Shown here: piece by piece, positions 16,515-23,851 of the stretch
Layout: the number at the start of each line of letters is the position of its first letter
How positions within the stretch are numbered: the first letter of the stretch is position 1
Source: Pseudorhodobacter sp.
Lineage (GTDB): Bacteria > Pseudomonadota > Alphaproteobacteria > Rhodobacterales > Rhodobacteraceae
Length of the DNA stretch: 35,045 nucleotides
Direction of reading: 5' to 3'
NCBI GenBank assembly: GCA_029254215.1
Contig: JAQWYA010000116.1
Coordinates: forward strand, 1 to 35,045
Made by a program: the position numbers and the translations under genes
The notes under the pieces: generated by a model
What the model was told of the DNA's origin: nothing
The model's database searches: none
What the model saw: only the letters and a program-made list of their open reading frames with translations

Positions 16515-17366
16515 GGTCGCCCTCAGGGTTTTGAGATGGTCCCCCATCTCACGCGCGCCGATGGCGGCCTCTCGCACCAGCCAGTCAAAATGCTGTGTCA
16601 GGCTGCTGACCCGCGCAGAATCGCGAAAAGCAAGATAGTGCCGCCCCAGATAGACCACCGCCAGAAGCGGGCCAAACACCGTGACGGGCGCGGAAAACAC
16701 CCGTCTGGCATCAAAAAGATACAGCCGCAGCGACGGATAAAGCCGGTCGGACAAATCGATCAGCCGATCCAGTTGGCCGCGCCGCACATCCACCGGCAGA
16801 CCTTCATAGTAGCCGCTTGCCTTGGCGAAGCTCGACAATTCATGCAAGGGCAGCGCTATTTCATAATCAGACCGCGCCTCGGCCATCCAGGACAACCGAT
16901 CCTCTGAGGCGCCGATCGCCTGTTCAATGGTTTTGCCCAGATGCGGGTCATATTCCCAGCGCAACATATCCTGCGTCTTCAGCATATCGGGCAGGGTCGC
17001 CGGAACATGGCGGATTTTGTAGCCAGCCGCCTCCTTGTGCCATGCGAAAATCTGTTCATCCACCAAGGCGCGCGGGGCCTCGGTTACGCTTAAAGAGGCG
17101 GCGAGCAAGGCCTCTCCGCGTTCGGGACGCTCAGAGAGGCCCAAAAGCCAATCCGTGCTGACGCCAAGGGCCGCTGCACATTCCGCCGCCAATTGCGCAT
17201 TGGGCAGGCGCGTTCCCCCCGATGCAAGGATTTGCGAGATCGTCGAGCGGTCAACACCGACCTGCCGGGCAAGGGCGCTTTGCGATAGCCCGCTTTCAAA
17301 CAAGGAAAGCGACAGCCTGTCGCGAAAGAGGCCCGCCCGATCTCGTCTGTCTGATTTACGCTGCAT
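16506..17366 (-). CDS. XRE-family transcriptional regulator
   Basis: A 286-residue DNA-binding protein. The N-terminal helix-turn-helix reads SQSALARQVGVDRSTISQIL (about 29-48), followed by NAQLAAECAAALGVSTDWLLGL, the usual XRE tail. The C-terminal 190 residues are a separate domain (EEQ/IFAWHKEAAGYKIRHVPATLPDMLKT and later FDARRVFSAPVTVFGPLLAVVYLG), perhaps for ligand binding or dimerisation. The target is unknown. A TTGAT-N7-ATCAA dyad lies just before its ATG, between it and the divergent desaturase gene, so self-regulation and control of the desaturase are plausible. Confidence 0.85.
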   Translation of the reverse strand: MQRKSDRRDRAGLFRDRLSLSLFESGLSQSALARQVGVDRSTISQILASGGTRLPNAQLAAECAAALGVSTDWLLGLSERPERGEALLAASLSVTEAPRALVDEQIFAWHKEAAGYKIRHVPATLPDMLKTQDMLRWEYDPHLGKTIEQAIGASEDRLSWMAEARSDYEIALPLHELSSFAKASGYYEGLPVDVRRGQLDRLIDLSDRLYPSLRLYLFDARRVFSAPVTVFGPLLAVVYLGRHYLAFRDSARVSSLTQHFDWLVREAAIGAREMGDHLKTLRATLG

Positions 17367-17368
17367 TG

Positions 17369-17385
17369 TTGATTATTCTCATCAA
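17369..17385. promoter_or_regulatory. Candidate XRE operator TTGAT-N7-ATCAA
   Basis: Inverted repeat TTGAT (17369-17373) and ATCAA (17381-17385) with a 7-nt AT-rich spacer, starting 3 nt before the ATG of the XRE gene. Binding here would cover the translation start region. The divergent desaturase starts 84 nt further on. Confidence 0.4.
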
Positions 17386-17468
17386 TGTTCGGTTTTTCTT
17401 GCGTGAATACAGACTAGCGCAACACCCTGCACAAGGCTAATGCTTCCGCAAGAAACAGGGATATCCAG

Positions 17469-18458
17469 ATGCGGGCCAGCCAACAGAGTGACGGAAAAGC
17501 GGTTGCGCCCCAAGGGTTTGCGGCTGCGATGCGCAGACAGGAATGGCCCACGATTTGCCTTTTTATCGTTACGGCTGGGCTGTGGCTTTGGGCAACCTCC
17601 GGGCTTTATACGCTGTCGCCCTTGGCCGGAATTGTGCTGACGGGCCTCGCCATCACTCAGTTTTCATCCCTGCAGCATGAGGCTTTGCACGGCCACCCCT
17701 TTGCAAATCGTGTCTGGAATGAGGTTCTGGCCACACCCGCCCTTACGCTGACGGTGCCCTATCGGCGGTTTCGGGACACGCATCTGGCACATCACCATGA
17801 CCCGGTTCTGACAGACCCTTACGATGATCCGGAAAGCAATTATCTGGACCCGGAGGTTTGGGCGCGTTTGCCCGTAGCGGTGCAAATCCTGCTGCGCTGG
17901 AACAATACGATGCTGGGCCGGATCACGATTGGCCCGATCCTTGGAAATGCGCTTTGGTTGCGGAATGAAGCGCGCCTGTTCGCGGCGGGGGAACAGGGCG
18001 TGCGGGGGGCCTGGGCGCTGCATTTGCTGGGTTTGGGGCCGGTGGTTCTTTGGCTTTGGGCCTCATCAATGCCTTTTTGGGCCTATCTGCTGGCCGTCTG
18101 GGTTGGGCATGGGCTTTTGAAGATCCGAACCTTTCTGGAACACCGCGCCCATGAGGCCGCGCGGGCGAGGACCGTGATCATCGAAGATCGTGGCCTGTTC
18201 TCCCTTTTGTTTCTGAACAATAATTTCCACGCTGTGCATCATTGCCAGCCCGGCGTCGCGTGGTATCGCCTGCCGGGTGTCTATCTGCGCGACAAAGCGC
18301 GGTTTCTGGCGCGCAATGAAGGCTACGCCTACCGAAGCTATGCGCAGGTGTTCCGCCTTTACGCCTTGCGCGCCAAAGACCCGGTTCCACACCCGCTTTG
18401 GCCTGCGCCCGAAGCCCTGAGGTCAAGCGATCCGGCGAAAGACCGGGTTCGGGCCTGA
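17469..18458 (+). CDS. Membrane fatty acid desaturase
   Basis: A 329-residue integral-membrane di-iron desaturase. The three histidine boxes are present: HEALHGH (about 69-75), HLAHHHD (about 104-110) and HAVHHCQPG (about 257-265). Hydrophobic stretches flank them. The enzyme would introduce a double bond in an acyl chain or related lipid using O2 and an electron donor, and changes membrane fluidity. Substrate and regio-selectivity cannot be read from sequence. The ATG at 17469 has AGGGA about 8 nt upstream. Its end overlaps the convergent NUDIX gene by 36 nt. It is divergent from an XRE regulator that may control it. Confidence 0.9.
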   Translation: MRASQQSDGKAVAPQGFAAAMRRQEWPTICLFIVTAGLWLWATSGLYTLSPLAGIVLTGLAITQFSSLQHEALHGHPFANRVWNEVLATPALTLTVPYRRFRDTHLAHHHDPVLTDPYDDPESNYLDPEVWARLPVAVQILLRWNNTMLGRITIGPILGNALWLRNEARLFAAGEQGVRGAWALHLLGLGPVVLWLWASSMPFWAYLLAVWVGHGLLKIRTFLEHRAHEAARARTVIIEDRGLFSLLFLNNNFHAVHHCQPGVAWYRLPGVYLRDKARFLARNEGYAYRSYAQVFRLYALRAKDPVPHPLWPAPEALRSSDPAKDRVRA

Positions 18459-19127
18459 GTTGTCAAAGAAGGGCACGCCCTCATCCTTGTTTTGATCGCG
18501 CAAGATCGCGCCAACCTCGGCCAGAACGACTTCGGTGATAAAAGGCAAATCGAGGCTGCGGGCCTCGGTCAGGGCGATCCAGTGAAGATGCGACAACTCA
18601 TCCGACGCGGCTGAGAAATCCTCCGGATCGCCATTGATCGTCGCCGCGCTGACCAGAAAAAAGCGCGCGTCAAAGCGCCGGGGCCTGCCGGGGGGTGTGA
18701 TGGCCCGAAAGACAAAGCGCATCGCATCGGCGGCAGGGCGCAAGCCAAGGGCCGCAAAGCGTGCCCAATCTTCGTCCCGGTCGGGCGGGGCAGCGCTGGG
18801 CCAGTCCCCCGGCGTTCCCAAAAGCAGGCCGGTTTCTTCCCACAGCTCGCGTATTCCGGCGGCGGCCAGCGCGTCCGGGGCAATCGCACTGTCGAAGCGC
18901 AAACGGTCGGCGCAACGCTGGGGCAGGGCGGTTCCGAGGCTGACGCTGATGTCCGCGGGGTCCATCGCGCCACCGGGAAACACATATTTGGAGGGCATGA
19001 ACGCCGCGCCTGCGCCGCGCTGACCCATCAGAACCTCAGGCGCGCCAGAGGGGCCGGGACGCCACAGGATCAGCGTTGCCGCCGGGCGGATGGCCGGGGC
19101 GGCTGTTGGGTCAGCCTCTTGCGCCAA
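18423..19127 (-). CDS. NUDIX hydrolase (NUDT19/NUDT7-like with insertion)
   Basis: A 234-residue NUDIX-fold protein. The box is split by an insertion of about 35 residues: GGAMDPAD (about 52-59), then AAAGIRELWEETGLLLG (about 88-104), where REL-EE-G is the catalytic core. This long form occurs in NUDT7/NUDT19-type enzymes that cleave CoA derivatives or related nucleotides; the substrate here is not known. No ATG is available; a TTG at 19127 overlapping the DUF983 gene by 17 nt gives a natural N-terminus, but the true start is uncertain. Transcribed with the DUF983 gene. Confidence 0.85.
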   Translation of the reverse strand: MAQEADPTAAPAIRPAATLILWRPGPSGAPEVLMGQRGAGAAFMPSKYVFPGGAMDPADISVSLGTALPQRCADRLRFDSAIAPDALAAAGIRELWEETGLLLGTPGDWPSAAPPDRDEDWARFAALGLRPAADAMRFVFRAITPPGRPRRFDARFFLVSAATINGDPEDFSAASDELSHLHWIALTEARSLDLPFITEVVLAEVGAILRDQNKDEGVPFFDNSGPNPVFRRIA

Positions 19128-19503
19128 AGCCGTGCATCCGTCTGGCCCATTGCATCGCGACGATAACCCCCTTCAACCGTGGCAACAAAAACAGCGACAA
19201 GCCGACTGTTCCCACCGAAAACATCGTGGCCAGCAGCATCGGATCGGGGCGGTATTTTGTAAAGACGTAAAGGATCAGCGGTGCCATCAAATGCCCTACG
19301 ATCAAAATCGTCAGATAGGCCGGCCCGTCATCGGCCCGGTGATGGCTCAGGGTTTCATTGCAAACGGAACAGGTGTCGCGCACCTTGAGATAGCCGCGCA
19401 GCATCGGCCCCGCCCCGCAATTGGGGCAACGGCAATGCCAGCCGCGCCGCATGGCAGGGCCAATCGGGCGATCCTCGGTCTGGGGTGTGCTTTGGTCAGT
19501 CAT
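19111..19503 (-). CDS. DUF983 membrane protein with zinc ribbon
   Basis: A 130-residue protein. A Cys4 zinc-ribbon type motif is near the N-terminus (CRCPNCGAG, then CSVCNETLSHH), followed by two transmembrane segments (YLTILIVGHLMAPLILYVF and LLATMFSVGTVGLSLFLL). This is the DUF983 plan, function unknown. The ATG at 19503 is preceded by AGAAAG about 8 nt upstream. A longer frame starting further upstream is not family-like. It overlaps the NUDIX gene, so both are likely co-translated. Confidence 0.88.
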   Translation of the reverse strand: MTDQSTPQTEDRPIGPAMRRGWHCRCPNCGAGPMLRGYLKVRDTCSVCNETLSHHRADDGPAYLTILIVGHLMAPLILYVFTKYRPDPMLLATMFSVGTVGLSLFLLPRLKGVIVAMQWARRMHGFGARG

Positions 19504-19729
19504 GGCGCGGCTTTCTGGCATCAAGGGCATTTGGGCGGACAATCCTCTGCCCGGAAACGCCATTGCATAGCCCTTTCGCGCGCGAAAGTAGAGGCCGCTT
19601 TTCGCCCTTGCGTCCCGATGTCGCAAAAAAACGCCTGACCCGCGACGGAAACCCGGCGCTGCTCCGTTTGATTGGTATGAGGACGGGCAGACAGGCTTCC
19701 CGACCCGGCACAAAAGCAGGAGACTGACA

Positions 19730-20260
19730 ATGACACCGAAAACCGTATTGAGCGTATTGACCGTGGCCACCCTTCTGGGCGCAAGCTTTGCGACAGTGTC
19801 CTACGCGGACGGCCCCCGCAAGGGCGGCGACCGGATGGGAATGGAGCAAGCGTTCAACTTCGAGGCGATGGACGCCGACAAGGATGGCAAGGTCACTCAG
19901 GCCGAAATTCAGGCCTTTCATGCCGCCAAGATCGCTGCCCTTGATACGAATGGCGATGGCAACATCAGCGCCGAGGAACTGACCGTTGGCCGCGAAGCCC
20001 GCAAGGCCGAACGCGCCGCCGAACGCAGCGCCCGGATGATTGAAAATCTGGACGCCAATGATGATGGCGTCTTGTCGATCGCTGAACTGGAAGCGCGCGG
20101 CGGCGACCGCGGCGAAGAGCGGATGGCGCGGATGTTCGATAAGGTCGATACGGACGATGACGGTGCGATTTCTTTGGCCGAGGCGGAAGCCGCAAAGAAG
20201 ATGATGCACAAGCGTGGCAAAGGTCATGGCCACGGGGATCACGACTCGCGCGGGAACTGA
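19730..20260 (+). CDS. Secreted EF-hand calcium-binding protein
   Basis: A 176-residue protein with a signal peptide (residues 1-26, ending VSYA-DG). Four EF-hand loops can be read: DADKDGKVTQAE, DTNGDGNISAEE, DANDDGVLSIAE and DTDDDGAISLAE, each with the D-x-D/N-x-D-G pattern and a Glu at position 12. The C-terminus is rich in His and Gly (HGHGDH) and may bind other metals. It is likely a periplasmic calcium buffer or sensor. The ATG at 19730 has GGAG about 9 nt upstream. It sits 147 nt before an ECF sigma factor gene on the same strand. Confidence 0.9.
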   Translation: MTPKTVLSVLTVATLLGASFATVSYADGPRKGGDRMGMEQAFNFEAMDADKDGKVTQAEIQAFHAAKIAALDTNGDGNISAEELTVGREARKAERAAERSARMIENLDANDDGVLSIAELEARGGDRGEERMARMFDKVDTDDDGAISLAEAEAAKKMMHKRGKGHGHGDHDSRGN

Positions 20261-20277
20261 CCCCTCGTGACGATCCT

Positions 20278-20309
20278 CCGCCGCCCCCTTCTCCCCAAGG
20301 GCGCGGCGG
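20278..20309 (+). terminator. GC-rich hairpin between the EF-hand and sigma factor genes
   Basis: CCGCCGCCCCCTT (20278-20290) pairs with AAGGGCGCGGCGG (20297-20309), 13 bp with one mismatch and a 6-nt loop. It starts 18 nt after the EF-hand stop. No T-run follows, so it may be a weak terminator, attenuator or a 3' stabiliser. Confidence 0.45.
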
Positions 20310-20321
20310 GGGGATCTGGGC

Positions 20322-20353
20322 CACGGGGCTTGCTGGAGTGGGCAGGCCCCGTG
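20322..20353 (+). promoter_or_regulatory. Second hairpin before the ECF sigma gene
   Basis: CACGGGGC (20322-20329) and GCCCCGTG (20346-20353) form a perfect 8-bp stem with a 16-nt loop, 12 nt after the first hairpin and 54 nt before the sigma factor ATG. Confidence 0.35.
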
Positions 20354-20407
20354 ACGCCAAGAGTGAACGCAATTGAACCAGACCGGAAATGCGGATAGCC
20401 CAATCAG

Positions 20408-21007
20408 ATGGACATCGCCTGCGACCCAGATGCTGACCTGACCGATGACGCCCTTTTGGTGCTCTATGCCAATGGCGATCCGATGGCTGTCCGGGTCCTG
20501 ACGGCGCGCTTGACGCCGAGGGCGCTGGCCTATGCTGCCCGCATGTTGGGCGGCGACCGCGCCGAGGCCGAGGATGTGACACAAGAAGCGATGCTGCGGC
20601 TTTGGCGCATTGCCCCGGATTGGCGTCAGGGCGAGGCGAAAGTGAGCACATGGCTCTACCGCGTTGTGACCAATCTGTGCACCGACCGGTTGCGCAAACG
20701 CCAAAGCCGCAAGGCCGTCACGCTGGATGAGGCCCCCGAGATCGAGGATGGCCATGCCGGTGTCGAGGCGGGGCTGATGGAACGGGATCGCATGGCCGCG
20801 CTGAACCATGCGCTGGAAACCTTGCCCGAACGTCAGCGGCAAGCCGTGGTGCTGCGCCATATAGAGGGGCTGACGAACCCCGAGATTGCAGACATCATGG
20901 AGATTGGTGTCGAGGCCGTAGAAAGTCTGACGGCACGGGGAAAACGCAGCCTCGCGGCTGCTTTGGCGGGCCAGAAACAAGAGCTTGGGTATGAGGAAGG
21001 ACGCTAG
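20408..21007 (+). CDS. ECF-family RNA polymerase sigma factor
   Basis: A 199-residue sigma-70-type factor with region 2 (ALAYAARMLGGDRAEAEDVTQEAMLRLWR, given here by ends at about 37 and 66) and region 4 (PERQRQAVVLRHIEGLTNPEIADIM), and no region 3 or N-terminal extension. It would redirect RNA polymerase to a small stress regulon, probably including its own operon. The next gene begins 1 nt after its stop and encodes a small one-TM protein, then a periplasmic sensor-like protein, the layout of a sigma/anti-sigma/sensor unit. I find no clear GGAAC/CGT promoter for it. Confidence 0.92.
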   Translation: MDIACDPDADLTDDALLVLYANGDPMAVRVLTARLTPRALAYAARMLGGDRAEAEDVTQEAMLRLWRIAPDWRQGEAKVSTWLYRVVTNLCTDRLRKRQSRKAVTLDEAPEIEDGHAGVEAGLMERDRMAALNHALETLPERQRQAVVLRHIEGLTNPEIADIMEIGVEAVESLTARGKRSLAAALAGQKQELGYEEGR

Positions 21008-21008
21008 G

Positions 21009-21365
21009 ATGACCGATACCGATATCGACGATCTTTTTGCGATGGCGCGGGATGAGACGCCCAAACCCTCAGCCGCATTGATGGAGAGGGTCTTGGCCGA
21101 TGGTCAGGCCTTGCAACCCCGCGCGCCCAGCCCGCTTCGGGCCAAAATTGCGCCGCAGCCCGGTTTCTGGTCGATGCTGCTGAGTGCGATCGGCGGCGGT
21201 GGCGGTTTGGCCGGGCTGACGACCGCAACGCTTGCGGGGCTTTGGATCGGGTTCTTTCAACCCTCCTCAGTCTCTGCGATGACCGATGTGATCTGGTCGG
21301 AGGGTGCGGCGGTCGATCTGGTGGAACTGATCCCCAGCTTTGATGATTTTCTGACAGAGGGCTAA
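21009..21365 (+). CDS. Small one-TM protein, putative anti-sigma factor
   Basis: A 118-residue protein starting 1 nt after the sigma factor stop, with GAGGAAGGA upstream. The N-terminal 60 residues are soluble and helical (DIDDLFAMARDE, ALMERVLADG) and could bind a sigma factor. One transmembrane span follows (about 68-90, GGLAGLTTATLAGLWIGFF) and then a short periplasmic tail (VDLVELIPSFDDFLTEG). No zinc-binding HxxxCxxC motif is present, so it is not a classical ZAS anti-sigma factor. The size and position resemble CnrY-type anti-sigma factors. The role is inferred from context. Confidence 0.7.
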   Translation: MTDTDIDDLFAMARDETPKPSAALMERVLADGQALQPRAPSPLRAKIAPQPGFWSMLLSAIGGGGGLAGLTTATLAGLWIGFFQPSSVSAMTDVIWSEGAAVDLVELIPSFDDFLTEG

Positions 21366-21368
21366 GTG

Positions 21369-21896
21369 ATGAAAGACCCGGCGACTGCTGCGAAATCCGC
21401 TTCGACGGTAACTGGAACCCGGCTTTGGGTGCGCGTCCTGCTTGGGCTGTCGCTTGCGGTCAATTTTGCCATCGCAGGGGTGGTTCTGGGGGCCGTTCTG
21501 CGGGGCAATGACCGGATGAGCGAGGTGCGCGAATTGGGTTTTGGTCCGTTCAGCCGTGCTTTGGATGAAGAAGACCGCCGGGCCCTGCGCCGTGCCTTTC
21601 TCGACAGTCAGCCTGATCTGAGAGACAGCCGTCGCCAGATGCGCAACGATATGCAGGCGCTTTTGGATGTGCTGCGGGCCGATCCCTTTGACCAAGGGGC
21701 CGCGCAAGCCGTGCTGGCCAATGGGACCGAACGCGGACGGGAGCGGGCGGAACTCGGTCAAAGGCTTATTCTGGAGCGTTTGACGGCCATGACGCAGGCC
21801 CAGCGGCAGGCCTTTGCGGATCGACTGGAATCGGGCCTCAACACCCGGTCCCACCGACCGGGGGATCGGCCTGACCGCGAAGAGGGGCGTCCCTGA
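21369..21896 (+). CDS. Membrane-anchored periplasmic CnrX/CpxP-like sensor (Metal_resist family type)
   Basis: A 175-residue protein with one N-terminal transmembrane helix (about 20-43, VRVLLGLSLAVNFAIAGVVLGAVL) and a periplasmic all-helical part rich in Arg and Glu/Asp (EEDRRALRRAFLDSQPDLRDSRRQMRNDM, then LTAMTQAQRQAFADRLE, a motif of the Spy/CpxP/CnrX group). Proteins of this kind sense misfolded proteins or metals in the periplasm. The domain has no Cys and only one His, near the C-terminus, so the His/Met ligands of CnrX are absent. ATG 21369 (codon after GTG 21366) has GAGGG upstream. The gene ends the ECF operon and faces pleD. Confidence 0.78.
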   Translation: MKDPATAAKSASTVTGTRLWVRVLLGLSLAVNFAIAGVVLGAVLRGNDRMSEVRELGFGPFSRALDEEDRRALRRAFLDSQPDLRDSRRQMRNDMQALLDVLRADPFDQGAAQAVLANGTERGRERAELGQRLILERLTAMTQAQRQAFADRLESGLNTRSHRPGDRPDREEGRP

Positions 21897-21906
21897 TACC
21901 GCCGCG

Positions 21907-21963
21907 CCTCCCGGACCTGGACAAAACCGCACCTTTGGGTGGGCTTTGTCCGGGACCGGGAGG
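21907..21963. terminator. Long dyad, probable bidirectional terminator
   Basis: CCTCCCGGACCTGGACAAA (21907-21925) is complementary to 21945-21963 over 19 bp with one mismatch and one G-T pair. A small inner stem CACC/GGTG sits in the loop. It fills the space between the convergent CnrX-like and pleD-like genes, ending 2 nt from the pleD stop. It has no T-run, but position and stability favour a two-way terminator. Confidence 0.6.
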
Positions 21964-21965
21964 TG

Positions 21966-23351
21966 TTAGGCTGCGGACTGGCTGATTGTGACCTTGTTTC
22001 GCCCCTCTGCCTTGGCGATGAGCAGCGCTTTATCCGCGCGATCAATCACTTGCGTCACATCCTCCGGCACCCAGCTTTGCGCCGAATTCCACAGGGCAAG
22101 CCCGGCAGAGGCTGTTATGCCGATGTGTTTTTGTCCGGGAAGGGCAATCGGCCCGGCGCTGATCGCGGCGCAAACCCGATCGGCGAGGCGGCGGGCGGTC
22201 GCCAGATCGGTCGCAGGCAAGGCGATCAGAAACTCCTCCCCGCCAATCCGGGCCAAAAGATCCTCACTGCGCAAAGCGGCGGCCATCCGCCGGGCGACCT
22301 CAACCAGAACCGCGTCGCCTGCCGGGTGGCCGAAAGCATCGTTGACCGCTTTGAACCGATCAAGATCGACGACCATAACGGCAAAGCTCAGCCCCGACTC
22401 GCCAGAGACTTTCGCTATTCCGGCCAATTGGCGCAGCGCATAGCGGCGGTTGAACAGCCCGGTCAACGGGTCGACCACCGCCAGCCGCAGCCCGTCGCGA
22501 ACAGAGGCCCGCATGTGATCCGCCTCCCGTTTGCGGGCCAGCAACCGCTTGAGGCGCAACGCAAATTCACGCGCCGAGATGTCATGCGCCACAAAGTCAT
22601 TCGCCCCAAGGTCATAGGCGATTGCCGCGTCACAGGGCTGGTCAGTGCTGCGCAGGATGCATATGGCCGCATTGCGCGTTTGCCCACGGCTGCGCAGATC
22701 GGACAGCAGTTGCAACCCGCCCAATCGGTCCGACTTCCCCGCCTCAATGATGAACACATCCGCAGGCGTGGCGACCGGCGGCTCATGCAAGGCCTGTTCG
22801 CGAGTCATCGTGCTGATCCGACCTTTCAGCTCAGGCTCCAGCTTGTGACGCCATTTCAAGGCAAGGTCGGGACGGTCGGTGATCAGCGCAAACCGGCCCG
22901 GATGTTCGAACGTATCGCCTGGTTCGGCCAAACCGAGCGCGCCTATGGTTGCGCGCCCCGCCTCAAACTCGGGCAGCCATTCGCGCCCCCGAAGGAGGTT
23001 CCGCATCCGGGCAAAAAGCGTTTGATCGTCGAGGGTTCGGGGAACAACATCATCCGCCCCTGCATCAAGCGCCGCGATCCGCGCCGCAGGATCAGAGTCG
23101 CGGGTGAGGACAATCACGGGGATCGTCGCCGTCGTCGGATCGGCGCGCAAGCTGTGCAACAGATCAATCACTGACATATCGGCCACTTGTGGGCCCAGCA
23201 GGATCAAGTCCGGTCGCGACAACCGGGCGGCGCGCAGGCAGCCCGCCCCGTCGCCCGCTGTAACAGGTTCATAGAAGGCCGCTGCAAGTTTGACCTTGTA
23301 GACGATGCGATTGGTCGCCACATCGTCAACAATAAGGATTTTGCCGGACAT
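21966..23351 (-). CDS. pleD: PleD-like diguanylate cyclase with two degenerate receiver domains
   Basis: A 461-residue protein with the PleD order REC-REC-GGDEF. The GGDEF domain is intact: GGEEF active site, with an I-site RSED exactly five residues before it, so c-di-GMP synthesis with product inhibition is expected. The first receiver starts normally (KILIVDDVATNR) but the phospho-acceptor position reads LILLGPQ, with Gly (GGC) where Asp is expected. The second receiver is also degenerate (DVFIIEAGKSD). Phosphorylation control therefore looks lost, unlike Caulobacter PleD. ATG 23351 is preferred to a start 31 codons upstream because the core begins directly with MSGKILIVDD. It is divergent from the DUF3572 gene, which often neighbours it. 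Confidence 0.9.
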   Translation of the reverse strand: MSGKILIVDDVATNRIVYKVKLAAAFYEPVTAGDGAGCLRAARLSRPDLILLGPQVADMSVIDLLHSLRADPTTATIPVIVLTRDSDPAARIAALDAGADDVVPRTLDDQTLFARMRNLLRGREWLPEFEAGRATIGALGLAEPGDTFEHPGRFALITDRPDLALKWRHKLEPELKGRISTMTREQALHEPPVATPADVFIIEAGKSDRLGGLQLLSDLRSRGQTRNAAICILRSTDQPCDAAIAYDLGANDFVAHDISAREFALRLKRLLARKREADHMRASVRDGLRLAVVDPLTGLFNRRYALRQLAGIAKVSGESGLSFAVMVVDLDRFKAVNDAFGHPAGDAVLVEVARRMAAALRSEDLLARIGGEEFLIALPATDLATARRLADRVCAAISAGPIALPGQKHIGITASAGLALWNSAQSWVPEDVTQVIDRADKALLIAKAEGRNKVTISQSAA

Positions 23352-23494
23352 CGGTTGACTACCTGCTTGCCTGAAGGATCTGGTTTCCATGATTGTCGGG
23401 ATATGGTTAAAAATTCCTTTCCAAGTTTGACTCATTCCCTGCAAATGCAGGAAATCTTACCGCCAAACGCGCCCTGATCAGAGGATTTCCGCCG

Positions 23495-23776
23495 ATGCGT
23501 TCGCAAGACTCCGCCGAAGCCATTGCTTTGCAGGCCCTGTCCTGGCTGGCCTCCAATGATGAGGTGTTTCCGGTTTTTCTGGCGGCGACCGGGGCTGCCA
23601 TCAAGGACTTGCCCTCAGCCGCGCAGGATCCGGCGTTTCTGGCCTCCGTTCTGGATTTTCTGGTGATGGAGGATGCTTGGGTCATGGGGTTTTGCGACGC
23701 GGCCTCTTTGCCGTATGAGGCCCCGATGCAGGCCCGCGCGGCGTTACCCGGCGGGGCCCAGTTGCATTGGACCTAA
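23495..23776 (+). CDS. DUF3572 protein
   Basis: A 93-residue helical protein with the pattern of DUF3572 (ALQALSWLASNDEVFPVFLAATG, then FLASVLDFLVMEDAWVMGFC and a Pro/Tyr-rich end), a small family of alphaproteobacteria with unknown function. The ATG at 23495 has AGAGGA about 9 nt upstream. It is divergent from the pleD-like gene, an arrangement seen in many relatives. Its stop codon lies in the arm of a long dyad at 23772-23837. Confidence 0.88.
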   Translation: MRSQDSAEAIALQALSWLASNDEVFPVFLAATGAAIKDLPSAAQDPAFLASVLDFLVMEDAWVMGFCDAASLPYEAPMQARAALPGGAQLHWT

Positions 23777-23837
23777 GCTTGCGTTGCAAAGCCCGCGCCG
23801 AAGCGTCATCCTCGCGCCGAGGCAAGCGCAGCTTAGG
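23772..23837 (+). promoter_or_regulatory. Long imperfect dyad between DUF3572 and HAD genes
   Basis: CCTAAGCT (23772-23779) pairs with AGCTTAGG (23830-23837), and the stem continues inwards as GCG and TTGC with bulges. The loop of about 34 nt carries the repeat CGCGCCGA twice. The left arm includes the stop of DUF3572 and the right arm ends before the HAD ribosome site. It may be an attenuator, RNA processing site or regulatory fold. Confidence 0.4.
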
Positions 23838-23851
23838 CACGAGGAACCAGA

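Noticed and set aside
19496-21064. 522-codon open frame on the minus strand
   Set aside because: It lies opposite the EF-hand and sigma factor genes, has no family motifs and no ribosome site. It is a by-product of GC-rich codons on the other strand.
21484-21499. Second LexA-like box GTTC-N8-GTTC
   Set aside because: The spacer is 8 nt instead of 7 and it lies inside a coding region.
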